Assembly: GCA_034431435.1 (NCBI GenBank)
Contig: DAOUDG010000002.1
Location: 41,881-105,880, forward strand
Direction of reading: 5' to 3'
DNA from: JAHCIE01 sp034431435
Lineage (GTDB): Bacteria > Chloroflexota > Anaerolineae > Epilineales > JAHCIE01
Length of the DNA stretch: 64,000 nucleotides
Part shown: piece after piece, positions 8,297 to 15,202 of the stretch
Numbering within the stretch: the stretch's first letter is position 1
Layout: each line of letters begins with the position of its first letter
Notes under the pieces: generated by a model
What the model saw: only the letters and a program-made list of their open reading frames with translations
Database searches by the model: none
What the model was told of the DNA's origin: nothing
Program-made: the position numbers and the translations under genes

Positions 8297-9628
8297 ATGC
8301 TTCACCGCCGCACCCATCGCCCGCTCACCGCCCTCATCACCCTGGGCGCGCTGCTCCTGACGGCCACCCTGGCCGCCTGCGCCTCGGCGACCCCCCAGCC
8401 CGCCGCGACCCCTGTCGCCCTGGCTGCCACGACTGTCCCATCCACCACCGCCCAGCCCACCGCTGCCCCGGCAACGGCGCTGCCCGCACCGGCGTCACCC
8501 AGCCCGCCACCGACGGCCACGTCCCGGCCGGCCACCGCCACCCGCGCCCCGGCATCGCCCACCGCCGTTCCTCCGACGGCCACCGCGACACCCCGCCCGC
8601 CTACCACCACCGCGCCCCCCACGGCGACCCAGCCCCCAGTCGCCGCCGCGCCCCCGGCCACCGCGATGGGCCGGCCGCCCCTGACCCTCGACGACGTATT
8701 TCCGCCGCGCGACCTGGATTCCCTGGGCCTTGACCCGTCGCGGCTGCGCACCCTCATCGCCACCGGCGACGTCATCCCGGCCCGTTCGGTGGACACCATC
8801 ATCCGTCGGCGCGGCGACGACTTCCAGTACCCGTTGGCCGCCACGAAGGACCTGCTCCGTAGCGGCGACCTGACCGTCATCAACCTGGAGGCTCCCCTCA
8901 TCGAGCGCTGCCCGCCTCACGATGAGGGCTTCACCTTTTGTGGGCGGCCCGGCTTCATCGCCACGCTCAAGGATGCCGGCGTCGACGTGGCGACCCTGGA
9001 GAATAATCACATTGGCAACTACGGCATGGCGGGCATCAACGAGACCATCCAGCGCCTGAACCAGGCGGGAATCGCCTGGGCGCGGCGTGACCGCCCCACC
9101 ATCGTCGACATGCGCGGCCTCAAGGTCGGCTTCCTGGCCTTCAATGGCGTCGGCGAGGAGTTTGACCGCGACCAGATCGCCGACGCCCTTCGCGCCTTGC
9201 GCCCCCAGGTTGATATATTGGCCGTGGCCTTCCATTGGGGAGCAGAATACGTGGACGTGCCGAGAAGCGCGCCGGGCATCGCTCCCGACAATCCTGTGGC
9301 GATTGCCCACCTGGCCGTCGACAACGGCGCGGACCTGGTCATCGGCAACCATCCCCACTGGGTCCAGGCCGCCGAGACCTACAAGGGCAAGTATATTACC
9401 TACGCCCACGGCAACTTCGTTTTCGACCAGATGTGGAGTTATGAGACGCGGGTGGGCATGGTGGGCCGGTATACCTTCTACGATGATCAGCTCGTGCGCG
9501 TCGAGTACGTGCCCGTCCTCATCCAGAACTACGCCCAGCCCGTACCCTTGCGAGGCCAGCCCGCCCAACAGGCGCTCGACACCATGGCCGCCGCCAGCCG
9601 CAAGCTAGCGGCGCAACTCGACCGCTAG
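8297..9628 (+). CDS. CapA family (PGA_cap) lipoprotein
   Basis: About 443 aa. The N-terminus MLHRRTHR is followed by a hydrophobic stretch and the lipobox LAAC, so it should be lipid-anchored on the outer face of the membrane. About 100 residues of Ala/Pro/Thr linker follow, then the CapA domain with GDVIPARSV, NLEAPL, ENNHIGNYG, FHWGAEY, GNHPHWVQ and YAHGNFVFDQ, the histidine/asparagine motifs of this metallophosphoesterase-like fold. CapA proteins act in poly-gamma-glutamate or capsule synthesis. No capB or capC is nearby, so its polymer is unknown. The frame extends upstream to 8201, but the lipoprotein signal fixes 8297. Confidence 0.87.
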   Translation: MLHRRTHRPLTALITLGALLLTATLAACASATPQPAATPVALAATTVPSTTAQPTAAPATALPAPASPSPPPTATSRPATATRAPASPTAVPPTATATPRPPTTTAPPTATQPPVAAAPPATAMGRPPLTLDDVFPPRDLDSLGLDPSRLRTLIATGDVIPARSVDTIIRRRGDDFQYPLAATKDLLRSGDLTVINLEAPLIERCPPHDEGFTFCGRPGFIATLKDAGVDVATLENNHIGNYGMAGINETIQRLNQAGIAWARRDRPTIVDMRGLKVGFLAFNGVGEEFDRDQIADALRALRPQVDILAVAFHWGAEYVDVPRSAPGIAPDNPVAIAHLAVDNGADLVIGNHPHWVQAAETYKGKYITYAHGNFVFDQMWSYETRVGMVGRYTFYDDQLVRVEYVPVLIQNYAQPVPLRGQPAQQALDTMAAASRKLAAQLDR

Positions 9629-9654
9629 AGCGAGACAGGGTTAACAACGAAAGA

Positions 9655-9700
9655 CCGAGGACCAACGGGATGGCGCAGTGGTCCTCGGCCTTTCCTTTTT
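9655..9700 (+). terminator. Intrinsic terminator after the capA-like gene
   Basis: CCGAGGACC (9655-9663) pairs with GGTCCTCGG (9680-9688) across a 16-nt loop. The pyrimidine tract CC-TTTCCTTTTT follows, 27 nt past the stop. It separates this gene from the convergent genes to the right. Confidence 0.8.
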
Positions 9701-9718
9701 GGTCGCGTGTGGCCTGGC

Positions 9719-10318
9719 TCACGGCGCGGGGGTCGCCGCGCCGGGCGCGCCCTGGCGTCGTGGGCCGGGCGTGCCGCCCTCCGCGCCCGGTCGCCGCGCG
9801 CCTGGCGTCCCGCCTTCGGCGACGGGCGTCCCACTCTCGGCGCGGCGACCGGTCACACCCTGGGGCAGCACGTTGATGCTACGCGCCGTAATGTTACCCT
9901 GGGCGTCGCGGTCACCTACCACCACCACGTTCGTGCCCGCCTGCAACTGATCGATCGGGACCGACTGTTGCACCGCCTGCTGCACCGTCGTCTGGTCGTT
10001 GACCGTCACCTTGACCGCCGACTGAGCTGTGCTCAGCTCGATGGTATTGCCGTTGACGCTCTTCACCGAGCCAAAGGTCCCCTGGCCGCCGCCCAACCCG
10101 CCAAAGGCGGCCGCCTGGCCGCCCGCGGCGCCGTTCGCTGCCCCACTGGCTGCGCCGGCTGCGCCGGCTGCCCCGGCGCCGATGCCGCGACTTTGCAGGA
10201 AATTGTCACGAATGGTCGTCGCCTGGGTCTGGCCCACGGTCAGGCCATAGAAGTAGCCACCGACCGCGCCGACCGCCAGCAATACAAGAGCCAACAAACT
10301 ATACATCAGCGCACGCAT
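9719..10318 (-). CDS. Membrane-anchored DUF5666-like protein
   Basis: About 199 aa. ATG 10318 follows GGAGGAG directly; an upstream GTG at 10333 would place the Shine-Dalgarno inside the gene. One transmembrane helix (about 5-25) and a Gly/Ala-rich linker precede a small beta domain (about 85-150, FGSVKSVNGNTIEL to VVVVGDRDAQGNITA) that resembles DUF5666, an OB-like extracytoplasmic domain of unknown role. The tail is a Gly/Pro/Arg/Ala repeat (GGTPG). It follows a small membrane protein and a secreted repeat protein on the same strand. Confidence 0.72.
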   Translation of the reverse strand: MRALMYSLLALVLLAVGAVGGYFYGLTVGQTQATTIRDNFLQSRGIGAGAAGAAGAASGAANGAAGGQAAAFGGLGGGQGTFGSVKSVNGNTIELSTAQSAVKVTVNDQTTVQQAVQQSVPIDQLQAGTNVVVVGDRDAQGNITARSINVLPQGVTGRRAESGTPVAEGGTPGARRPGAEGGTPGPRRQGAPGAATPAP

Positions 10319-10355
10319 AAGAATCTCCTCCACAACCTAGCGATGTTATCCGTCG

Positions 10356-10553
10356 TCAGGGCAAGCGGTTGTAAAACAGGGTATCGTAAAGCACCTTGCC
10401 GAGATAGCATACCAGCAAAAAGACCAGAAGAGGAATCTCGGCGAAAGCGACCCAGCCGGGCGTCTGCGCGGGCAGCGGCACGTGGGTCAGAATGAGGACC
10501 AGCAGCGCGGCAAGAATCGCGCGCTTCAGCGCCACCAGCCAGCGTTCCCGCAT
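10356..10553 (-). CDS. Small two-helix membrane protein, unknown
   Basis: 65 aa with a strong GGAGGTGGGCGATG ribosome site. Two hydrophobic helices (about 10-25 and 38-58) are separated by a Pro-rich turn. The N-terminus is basic and the C-terminus carries YNRLP. I recognise no family. It sits between a terminator-like hairpin and the DUF5666-like gene, with which it is probably co-transcribed. Confidence 0.7.
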   Translation of the reverse strand: MRERWLVALKRAILAALLVLILTHVPLPAQTPGWVAFAEIPLLVFLLVCYLGKVLYDTLFYNRLP

Positions 10554-10582
10554 CGCCCACCTCCAGCCACCTCACAACAAGA

Positions 10583-10611
10583 CTGGGGCTTCCCACAGGG
10601 AGAAGCCCCAG
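10583..10611 (-). terminator. Intrinsic-type terminator after the secreted repeat protein
   Basis: CTGGGGCTTC pairs with GAAGCCCCAG (10 bp) with a possible inner CCC/GGG extension. It lies 30 nt past the stop at 10641. On the minus strand it is followed by AGTCTTGTTGTG, moderately U-rich. Confidence 0.65.
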
Positions 10612-10640
10612 CCACTACCCTGGACCGTGGGACGTTCACC

Positions 10641-11600
10641 TCAAGGAGTCGGCTTCTTCGGCCCGGCCGGCGCCTTCGGCAGTGGCCCCTTGCGGTCCAT
10701 AAGCTGTGTGGCGGTGGCCTCCACCCGCGCCCGCGCCGCGTCGGCGCGCTTGACGGCAAGCCGGCCGGCCGTCACGGCCTGGTCGATCTCGGCCTTTAGC
10801 GCGTTGAGCACCGCCGACTGCACCGTGGCCGGGTCCACACTCTTCGCCACGGCAACCTCACGCAGCGACTGGCCCGCGCGCAGGCTGGTCATTAGCTCGC
10901 TCAGGGGGATACCGAGCGCCGTGGCCGCCGCCACATAGGGGCCATTCGCCTTGCCCTGCGGCATTGCGCCCGACCGGGCAGGCTTGAGGACGTGGTCTAG
11001 CAGCGCGGCGGCCCGCTCGTCGATGCGCGCCTTGACCCCGTCACCCTGAGCACTGGTTAGTTTACCCGCCGCCACTGCCTTGTCAACCTGGGCCTTGCCA
11101 GCGTTGACGACTGCCGACTGCACGCTCGCGGAGTCTACGTTGCGAGCCTGGGCAATCTGCCGCAGTGTCTGGCCCTGGCGCAGCTGGGCCAGCAGGTCGG
11201 CCGGCGTCAGGCCCAACGCCTGGGCCGCGGCGTCCAGCGCCGCCTTCGTCAACTGGGCGTGGTGGGCGCGCTGCCTGGCCTGCGCGCCTCGGCCGAGCAA
11301 CGCCGCGAAGGGATGGTTGCCCTGCCACTCATCGATGCGCGCGTTGAGCCTGTCGGCCTGCGCCTGTGTCAACTGGCCCGCGCTGACACGCTGGCTGACG
11401 ACATCCTTCGCCGCGCCGCGAACGGCCTGCTCCAGGGCGACGGGCGTCGTATTGAGCCGCTGCGCCAGGCTGGCCCAGAACAGCGACGACTGCGCGGCAG
11501 GTGTGGCTGTCGTTCCCTGAGCGGAGACCACTGTACCCGCAGCCACCGCGAGCATGAGGACCACCACACCAGCTATCGCGATCAACCTGCGACGGGGCAT
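10641..11600 (-). CDS. Secreted protein with internal helical repeats, unknown
   Basis: 319 aa. A signal peptide (about 1-27, ending VVSAQG) precedes a mature part built from related about 85-residue units. Each has a LGLTPADLLAQLRQGQTLR / LGIPLSELMTSLRAGQSLR segment, then VDSASVQSAV or VDPATVQSAV, then a basic helix ending in ARIDE or ARVEA. The first unit is only half present and two are complete. The Q-S/T-L-R-E/Q-I/V-A element resembles LysM-like or short helix-turn-helix repeats of secreted Firmicutes and Chloroflexota proteins, but I cannot name it. AAGGAGGAG before ATG 11600 fixes the start. Confidence 0.75.
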   Translation of the reverse strand: MPRRRLIAIAGVVVLMLAVAAGTVVSAQGTTATPAAQSSLFWASLAQRLNTTPVALEQAVRGAAKDVVSQRVSAGQLTQAQADRLNARIDEWQGNHPFAALLGRGAQARQRAHHAQLTKAALDAAAQALGLTPADLLAQLRQGQTLRQIAQARNVDSASVQSAVVNAGKAQVDKAVAAGKLTSAQGDGVKARIDERAAALLDHVLKPARSGAMPQGKANGPYVAAATALGIPLSELMTSLRAGQSLREVAVAKSVDPATVQSAVLNALKAEIDQAVTAGRLAVKRADAARARVEATATQLMDRKGPLPKAPAGPKKPTP

Positions 11601-11746
11601 CTTTCTCCTCCTTCGGCTGGGACTGATTGGGACACGGCTAAGCGTCGTATCTACCCTGAATCACGCCCAGGGAGCGGCAAAGTTTCGGCCTGGCAAGGCC
11701 CCGGCGGCAGGTATTACACTCATTTTACAGTCCGACGTGCCCGCAT

Positions 11747-11774
11747 TTGACTTCCTCCCGATTCGGCCTATACT
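11747..11774 (+). promoter_or_regulatory. Sigma70 promoter upstream of the cold-shock gene leader
   Basis: TTGACT (11747-11752), 16-bp spacer, TATACT (11769-11774). Transcription would start near 11781, giving a leader of about 125 nt before the cold-shock ATG. The rest of the 305-bp gap 11601-11905 holds no reading frame I would call. Confidence 0.75.
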
Positions 11775-11780
11775 TTCTCC

Positions 11781-11854
11781 TGTAGAACGCTCAGGGAAGT
11801 TGTTCCTGTTCCAAGCTCGAATGGCCGCCGAGGTTCACACCTCGGCGGCTTTTT
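11781..11854 (+). ncRNA. Candidate small RNA or attenuated leader of the cold-shock gene
   Basis: A good promoter is followed within about 75 nt by a perfect intrinsic terminator and no credible reading frame. Either a roughly 75-nt RNA is made or the terminator is conditional and the cold-shock gene is expressed by readthrough. Start and end are inferred from the promoter and terminator. Confidence 0.45.
11824..11854 (+). terminator. Intrinsic terminator inside the cold-shock leader
   Basis: GCCGCCGAGGT (11824-11834) and ACCTCGGCGGC (11839-11849) form an 11-bp stem with a TCAC loop followed by five T. It is the cleanest terminator in the window, yet lies between a promoter and the gene it should serve. 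No gene ends in front of it on the plus strand. Confidence 0.88.
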
Positions 11855-11905
11855 GTGTCGCGGGCAGACACGCGGATCTACACGCAGTGACAAGGAGAGA
11901 CTTCA

Positions 11906-12121
11906 ATGTCGGATCGAGTGACCGGTACTGTCAAGTGGTTCAACGCCGCGAAGGGCTTTGGCTTCCTCAGCCAGGTGGACGGCCCCGATGTGTTCGTCCA
12001 TCACACCGCCATTCGTAGCGACGGGTACCGGACGCTGGAAGAGGGTCAGCAGGTCGAGTTCTCGATCGTCGCTGGCCCCAAGGGCCCGGCGGCCGAGGAC
12101 GTCGTCGCCATCCGCGCGTAA
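11906..12121 (+). CDS. Cold-shock protein (CspA family)
   Basis: 71 aa, full length for the family. The single cold-shock domain has both RNA-binding motifs (KGFGFLS and DVFVHH). Such proteins bind single-stranded RNA/DNA and melt RNA structure. AAGGAGAG precedes ATG 11906. The upstream leader contains a terminator, which may tie expression to RNA-melting activity or temperature (inference). An RRM-type RNA-binding protein follows 110 nt downstream, so the two may respond together. Confidence 0.96.
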   Translation: MSDRVTGTVKWFNAAKGFGFLSQVDGPDVFVHHTAIRSDGYRTLEEGQQVEFSIVAGPKGPAAEDVVAIRA

Positions 12122-12231
12122 CCGGCGGCGTTGCCGCTTCGGGTTGGCGCGACCAACCCAGGGCAAAGGCGAGACGCATCGCGCGCTCGCCGCAGGCGAC
12201 TGTGTCGCCAGACAAGGAAAGATACAGACTC

Positions 12232-12519
12232 ATGGCTAAGAAACTGTACGTCGGCAACCTGTCCTACTCCACCAGTGAAGGCACGCTCCGCAGCCTATTC
12301 TCCGAGGTCGGCGAGGTTACCGATGTGTTCCTGCCCACCGACCGCGAGACGGGCCGCATGCGCGGCTTCGGGTTCGTGGAGATGGCCAACGAGAGTGACG
12401 CCGCCGATGCGATTCGTCGCTTCGATGGCTACACCCTCGACAATCGCCAGTTGCGCGTCAACGAGGCGCAGGACAAGCCGACCGGCGGTGGCAATCGCGG
12501 CGGCAGCCGTCGCTACTAA
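12232..12519 (+). CDS. RRM-domain RNA-binding protein
   Basis: 95 aa: one RNA recognition motif followed by a Gly/Arg-rich tail (GGGNRGGSRRY). RNP2 is LYVGNL and RNP1 is RGFGFVEM, both with intact aromatics. Small glycine-tailed RRM proteins in bacteria are often cold-induced RNA chaperones. I start at ATG 12232 (MAKKLYVGNL), with AAGGAAAG upstream; a GTG at 12202 is in frame but adds non-family residues. It lies downstream of the cold-shock gene and has no clear promoter of its own. Confidence 0.94.
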   Translation: MAKKLYVGNLSYSTSEGTLRSLFSEVGEVTDVFLPTDRETGRMRGFGFVEMANESDAADAIRRFDGYTLDNRQLRVNEAQDKPTGGGNRGGSRRY

Positions 12520-12566
12520 GCGCGCCAGGTACAACCATGGGGGCGGCCACTAAGGCGCCCCTATCA

Positions 12567-12608
12567 GACGGCCCGGTCACGCCCTCAAGGGGGTATGGCC
12601 GGGCCGTC
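12567..12608 (+). terminator. Long hairpin after the RRM gene
   Basis: GACGGCCCGG (12567-12576) pairs perfectly with CCGGGCCGTC (12599-12608). An inner CCC/GGG pair lies in the loop. A smaller GGGGCG/CGCCCC hairpin precedes it (about 12540-12562). There is no U-tract. It probably ends or stabilises the csp-RRM transcript. Confidence 0.5.
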
Positions 12609-12706
12609 GGCTATGCAGCCATATCCCCAGCGGCTCGCGCAGGCCGACCGCACCTGTACAGTTGGTGCGGCCGATGTGACCATCCCCTGCAAGCCATGCG
12701 TGCGTA

Positions 12707-12735
12707 TTGCGGGGAGACGCCGACGGGGGTATAAT
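12707..12735 (+). promoter_or_regulatory. Sigma70 promoter of uxaE
   Basis: TTGCGG, 17-bp spacer, TATAAT. The start would be near 12742, giving a 52-nt leader. A GGCGCA-CCC-TGCGCC hairpin (12768-12782) sits directly in front of the Shine-Dalgarno AGGGAGGT and could limit translation. No copy of the GntR operator found at 18892 is seen here. Confidence 0.8.
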
Positions 12736-12793
12736 CCGGGCCATAGCTCCTTCGGGATGTTCCTAGCGGCGCACCCTGCGCCAGGGAGGTATA

Positions 12794-14302
12794 ATGCCCA
12801 TACGCACCAGCGTACCCAGCGAAGCCGACATTCGTCGCCAGTTCGCCGCGTCGTTAGCGCCTGCCTCCCTCGTCTCCCTGGCCGGCCTCATCCTCTGGCT
12901 GGACGGCGGCCTGCCCCAGGGTCGGCTGGCCCTGGCCGCCGCCCCCGCCGACCCGCGCCTGGCCGCCTTCGACGGTGTCGTGGAGCCTCTACCCGACGGC
13001 CTGCTGGTGAAATGCTGCCCGCTGAGCCACGCCAATGCGCGCGCCGTCCGCGCCCTGCTGCCCTGGCTTCGCCCGCGCCCGCTCGGCCTGACGACCTCGG
13101 CCGGCTTCGGTGATCGCCTCGGTCTCGCCACGCCCGGCCACGTCCTGGCCCTCCAGCATGTCCTGGCTGACGCGCGGGGCGCGACCGTGCTACCCATCTT
13201 CGCCCAACAGTCCATCCGCGAGATGACCCGCACCCACCGCTCCCCCGACGACGTGATGACCGACGCCACCTGGGGCACGCTGCTGGGCGGCTGGCGCGGT
13301 GGCGTCGGCGCGGACGCCGACCACCTGAAGACGACCGACGACATCGACAAGTGCGTCGCGGCCGGCTTCAGCTTCTATACCGTCGATCCCGGCGCTTACG
13401 TCGATAACGACGCCGATACCGACACCGCCGCCGCCATCCGGGCCAAGGTCGATGCCCTGCCCTGGGATGACCTGGAAAGCACCCCCGCTGACTTTGCACG
13501 CCGCTACGTCGGACGGGTCGTGGACGTGGGGGACCGCGCCCTGTCCCTGGACGAGGTGGGCGTGCTGCGCGGCGCAGCCAAGTATGGCGCGGCCATCGCC
13601 CACGTCAGCCGCATGGCCCGCCACCTGGCCGCCACGGGCGCACAGGCCGAACTGGAGGTGTCGGTCGATGAGACCGAGACGCCCACCACCCACCAGGAGC
13701 ACATCCTGTTCGTCAGCGAGTTGACGCGGCTGGGCGTGCGCTGGGTCAGCCTCGCGCCGCGCTTCGTGGGTCGCTTCGAGAAAGGCGTTGACTACATTGG
13801 CGACCTGGATGCCCTACGCGCCGACCTGGCCGGTCACGCCGCCATCGCCCGCGCGCTAGGTCCGTACAAGCTCAGCCTGCACTCCGGCTCCGACAAATTC
13901 AGCGTCTACCCGCTTATCGTCGCGGCGAGTGGCGGCCTGGTCCATCTCAAGACCGCCGGCACGAGTTACCTGGAAGCGCTGCGCGTCGTGGCCGACGTTG
14001 ATCCGCCCCTCTTCCGCGCCATTGCCGCGCTGGCCTGCGAGGTGTACCCTCGCGACCGCGCCTCGTACCACGTCTCGGCCGACCTGGCCCGCGTGCCCAA
14101 CCTTGCCGTCTTGAGTGACGCCGAGCTGCCCGGTCTGCTGGACGAGTTCGACGCCCGCGAGGTCCTGCACGTCACCTTCGGCACGGCCCTCGCCGAGTAC
14201 GGCGACCGCCTCAAGGTCCTGCTGGCGGCGCACCCCGCCGCCTACGCCGCTACCCTGGAGCGCCACTTCTACCAGCATCTCGCGCCGTTCGTCGGCCTGT
14301 AG
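12794..14302 (+). CDS. uxaE: Tagaturonate epimerase UxaE
   Basis: 502 aa. The sequence matches the UxaE family of Thermotoga-type hexuronate pathways: FSFYTVDPGAYVDNDADTD, the SVDETETPTTHQEH block, LAPRFVGRFEKGVDYIGD and SLHSGSDKFSVYP. The enzyme interconverts D-tagaturonate and D-fructuronate, which lets galacturonate enter the glucuronate branch. In the known family a metal ion is used; the conserved Asp/Glu/His residues in these blocks are the likely ligands. The SDR reductase 11 nt downstream would take the next step. Start ATG 12794 follows GGGAGGT. Confidence 0.88.
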   Translation: MPIRTSVPSEADIRRQFAASLAPASLVSLAGLILWLDGGLPQGRLALAAAPADPRLAAFDGVVEPLPDGLLVKCCPLSHANARAVRALLPWLRPRPLGLTTSAGFGDRLGLATPGHVLALQHVLADARGATVLPIFAQQSIREMTRTHRSPDDVMTDATWGTLLGGWRGGVGADADHLKTTDDIDKCVAAGFSFYTVDPGAYVDNDADTDTAAAIRAKVDALPWDDLESTPADFARRYVGRVVDVGDRALSLDEVGVLRGAAKYGAAIAHVSRMARHLAATGAQAELEVSVDETETPTTHQEHILFVSELTRLGVRWVSLAPRFVGRFEKGVDYIGDLDALRADLAGHAAIARALGPYKLSLHSGSDKFSVYPLIVAASGGLVHLKTAGTSYLEALRVVADVDPPLFRAIAALACEVYPRDRASYHVSADLARVPNLAVLSDAELPGLLDEFDAREVLHVTFGTALAEYGDRLKVLLAAHPAAYAATLERHFYQHLAPFVGL

Positions 14303-14313
14303 GGGGCATCATC

Positions 14314-15141
14314 GTGAGTCATCTAGCTGAACTTTTCGGACTGAACGGGCAGGTCGCCGTTGTCACCGGCGGTAGTGGGGTGCTGGGGCGCGGCCTGTGT
14401 CTGGGCCTGGCCGACGCGGGCGCGTCGGTCGCGATCCTCGGCCGCCGTCAGGCCGCCTGCGACGACGTGGCGCGGGAGATTCGTGAGCGCGGCGGGCAGG
14501 CGGTGGGCGTGTCGTGCGACGTGCTGAACCTGGACGAACTGGCCCAGGCCGTCACGACCGTCGAGGCTGTACTCGGCCCCGTCGATATCCTGGTCAACGG
14601 CGCGGGCGGCAACCAGCCCCCGGCCACTACCGCCGCCGACCGCCGCTTTTTCGACCTGTCGCCCGACGCCCTGGCCGCCGTGGTCGACCTCAACCTGCAC
14701 GGCACGTTGCGACCCAGCCAGGTCTTCGGGCGCGGTATGGCCGAGCGCGGCGCGGGCTGCATCATCAATATCAGCAGCATGGCCGCGATGCGGCCCCTAA
14801 CGCGGACCGTCGGCTACAATGCCGCCAAAGCCGCCGTCAACAACTTCACCTACTGGCTGGCCGTGCACCTGGCCCAGGAGTATAGCCCCAACATTCGCGT
14901 CAATGCCATCGCACCCGGTTTCTTCCTGGCCGAGCAGAACCGCGCCCTCCTCATCGACGCGGCGACCGGCGAGTGGACACCGCGCGGCAAGCAGATCCTG
15001 GCCCATACCCCCATGAACCGCCTCGGTTCCCCCGACGACCTGGTAGGTACGTTGGTATGGCTTGCCAGCCCTGCCGCCGCCTTCGTGACGGGCATCGTCG
15101 TCCCGGTCGATGGCGGCTTCTCCGCCTTTGGCGGCGTCTAG
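14314..15141 (+). CDS. SDR oxidoreductase, probable D-fructuronate (mannonate) reductase
   Basis: 275 aa classical SDR. The nucleotide motif is TGGSGVLG (about residues 18-25), followed by NGAGGN (NNAG-type), a Ser in NISSMAAM, YNAAK (YxxxK) and the APGFFLAEQNR segment seen in SDR-type mannonate oxidoreductases. It follows uxaE by 11 nt with AGGGGG before GTG 14314. Fructuronate to mannonate is therefore the most likely reaction, replacing the unrelated UxuB dehydrogenase. The family also contains 2-deoxygluconate dehydrogenases, which I cannot exclude. Confidence 0.85.
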   Translation: MSHLAELFGLNGQVAVVTGGSGVLGRGLCLGLADAGASVAILGRRQAACDDVAREIRERGGQAVGVSCDVLNLDELAQAVTTVEAVLGPVDILVNGAGGNQPPATTAADRRFFDLSPDALAAVVDLNLHGTLRPSQVFGRGMAERGAGCIINISSMAAMRPLTRTVGYNAAKAAVNNFTYWLAVHLAQEYSPNIRVNAIAPGFFLAEQNRALLIDAATGEWTPRGKQILAHTPMNRLGSPDDLVGTLVWLASPAAAFVTGIVVPVDGGFSAFGGV

Positions 15142-15202
15142 GATGCGACGCCTGCACGCGCGCCGCGTCACCCGCGGCCGGCGGCTCGATAGTCATCGCC
15201 GG

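Noticed and set aside
12520..12793. Possible tRNA in the intergenic region before uxaE
   Set aside because: The hairpins do not form a cloverleaf and there is no T-loop consensus; a promoter and terminator-like stem explain the region.
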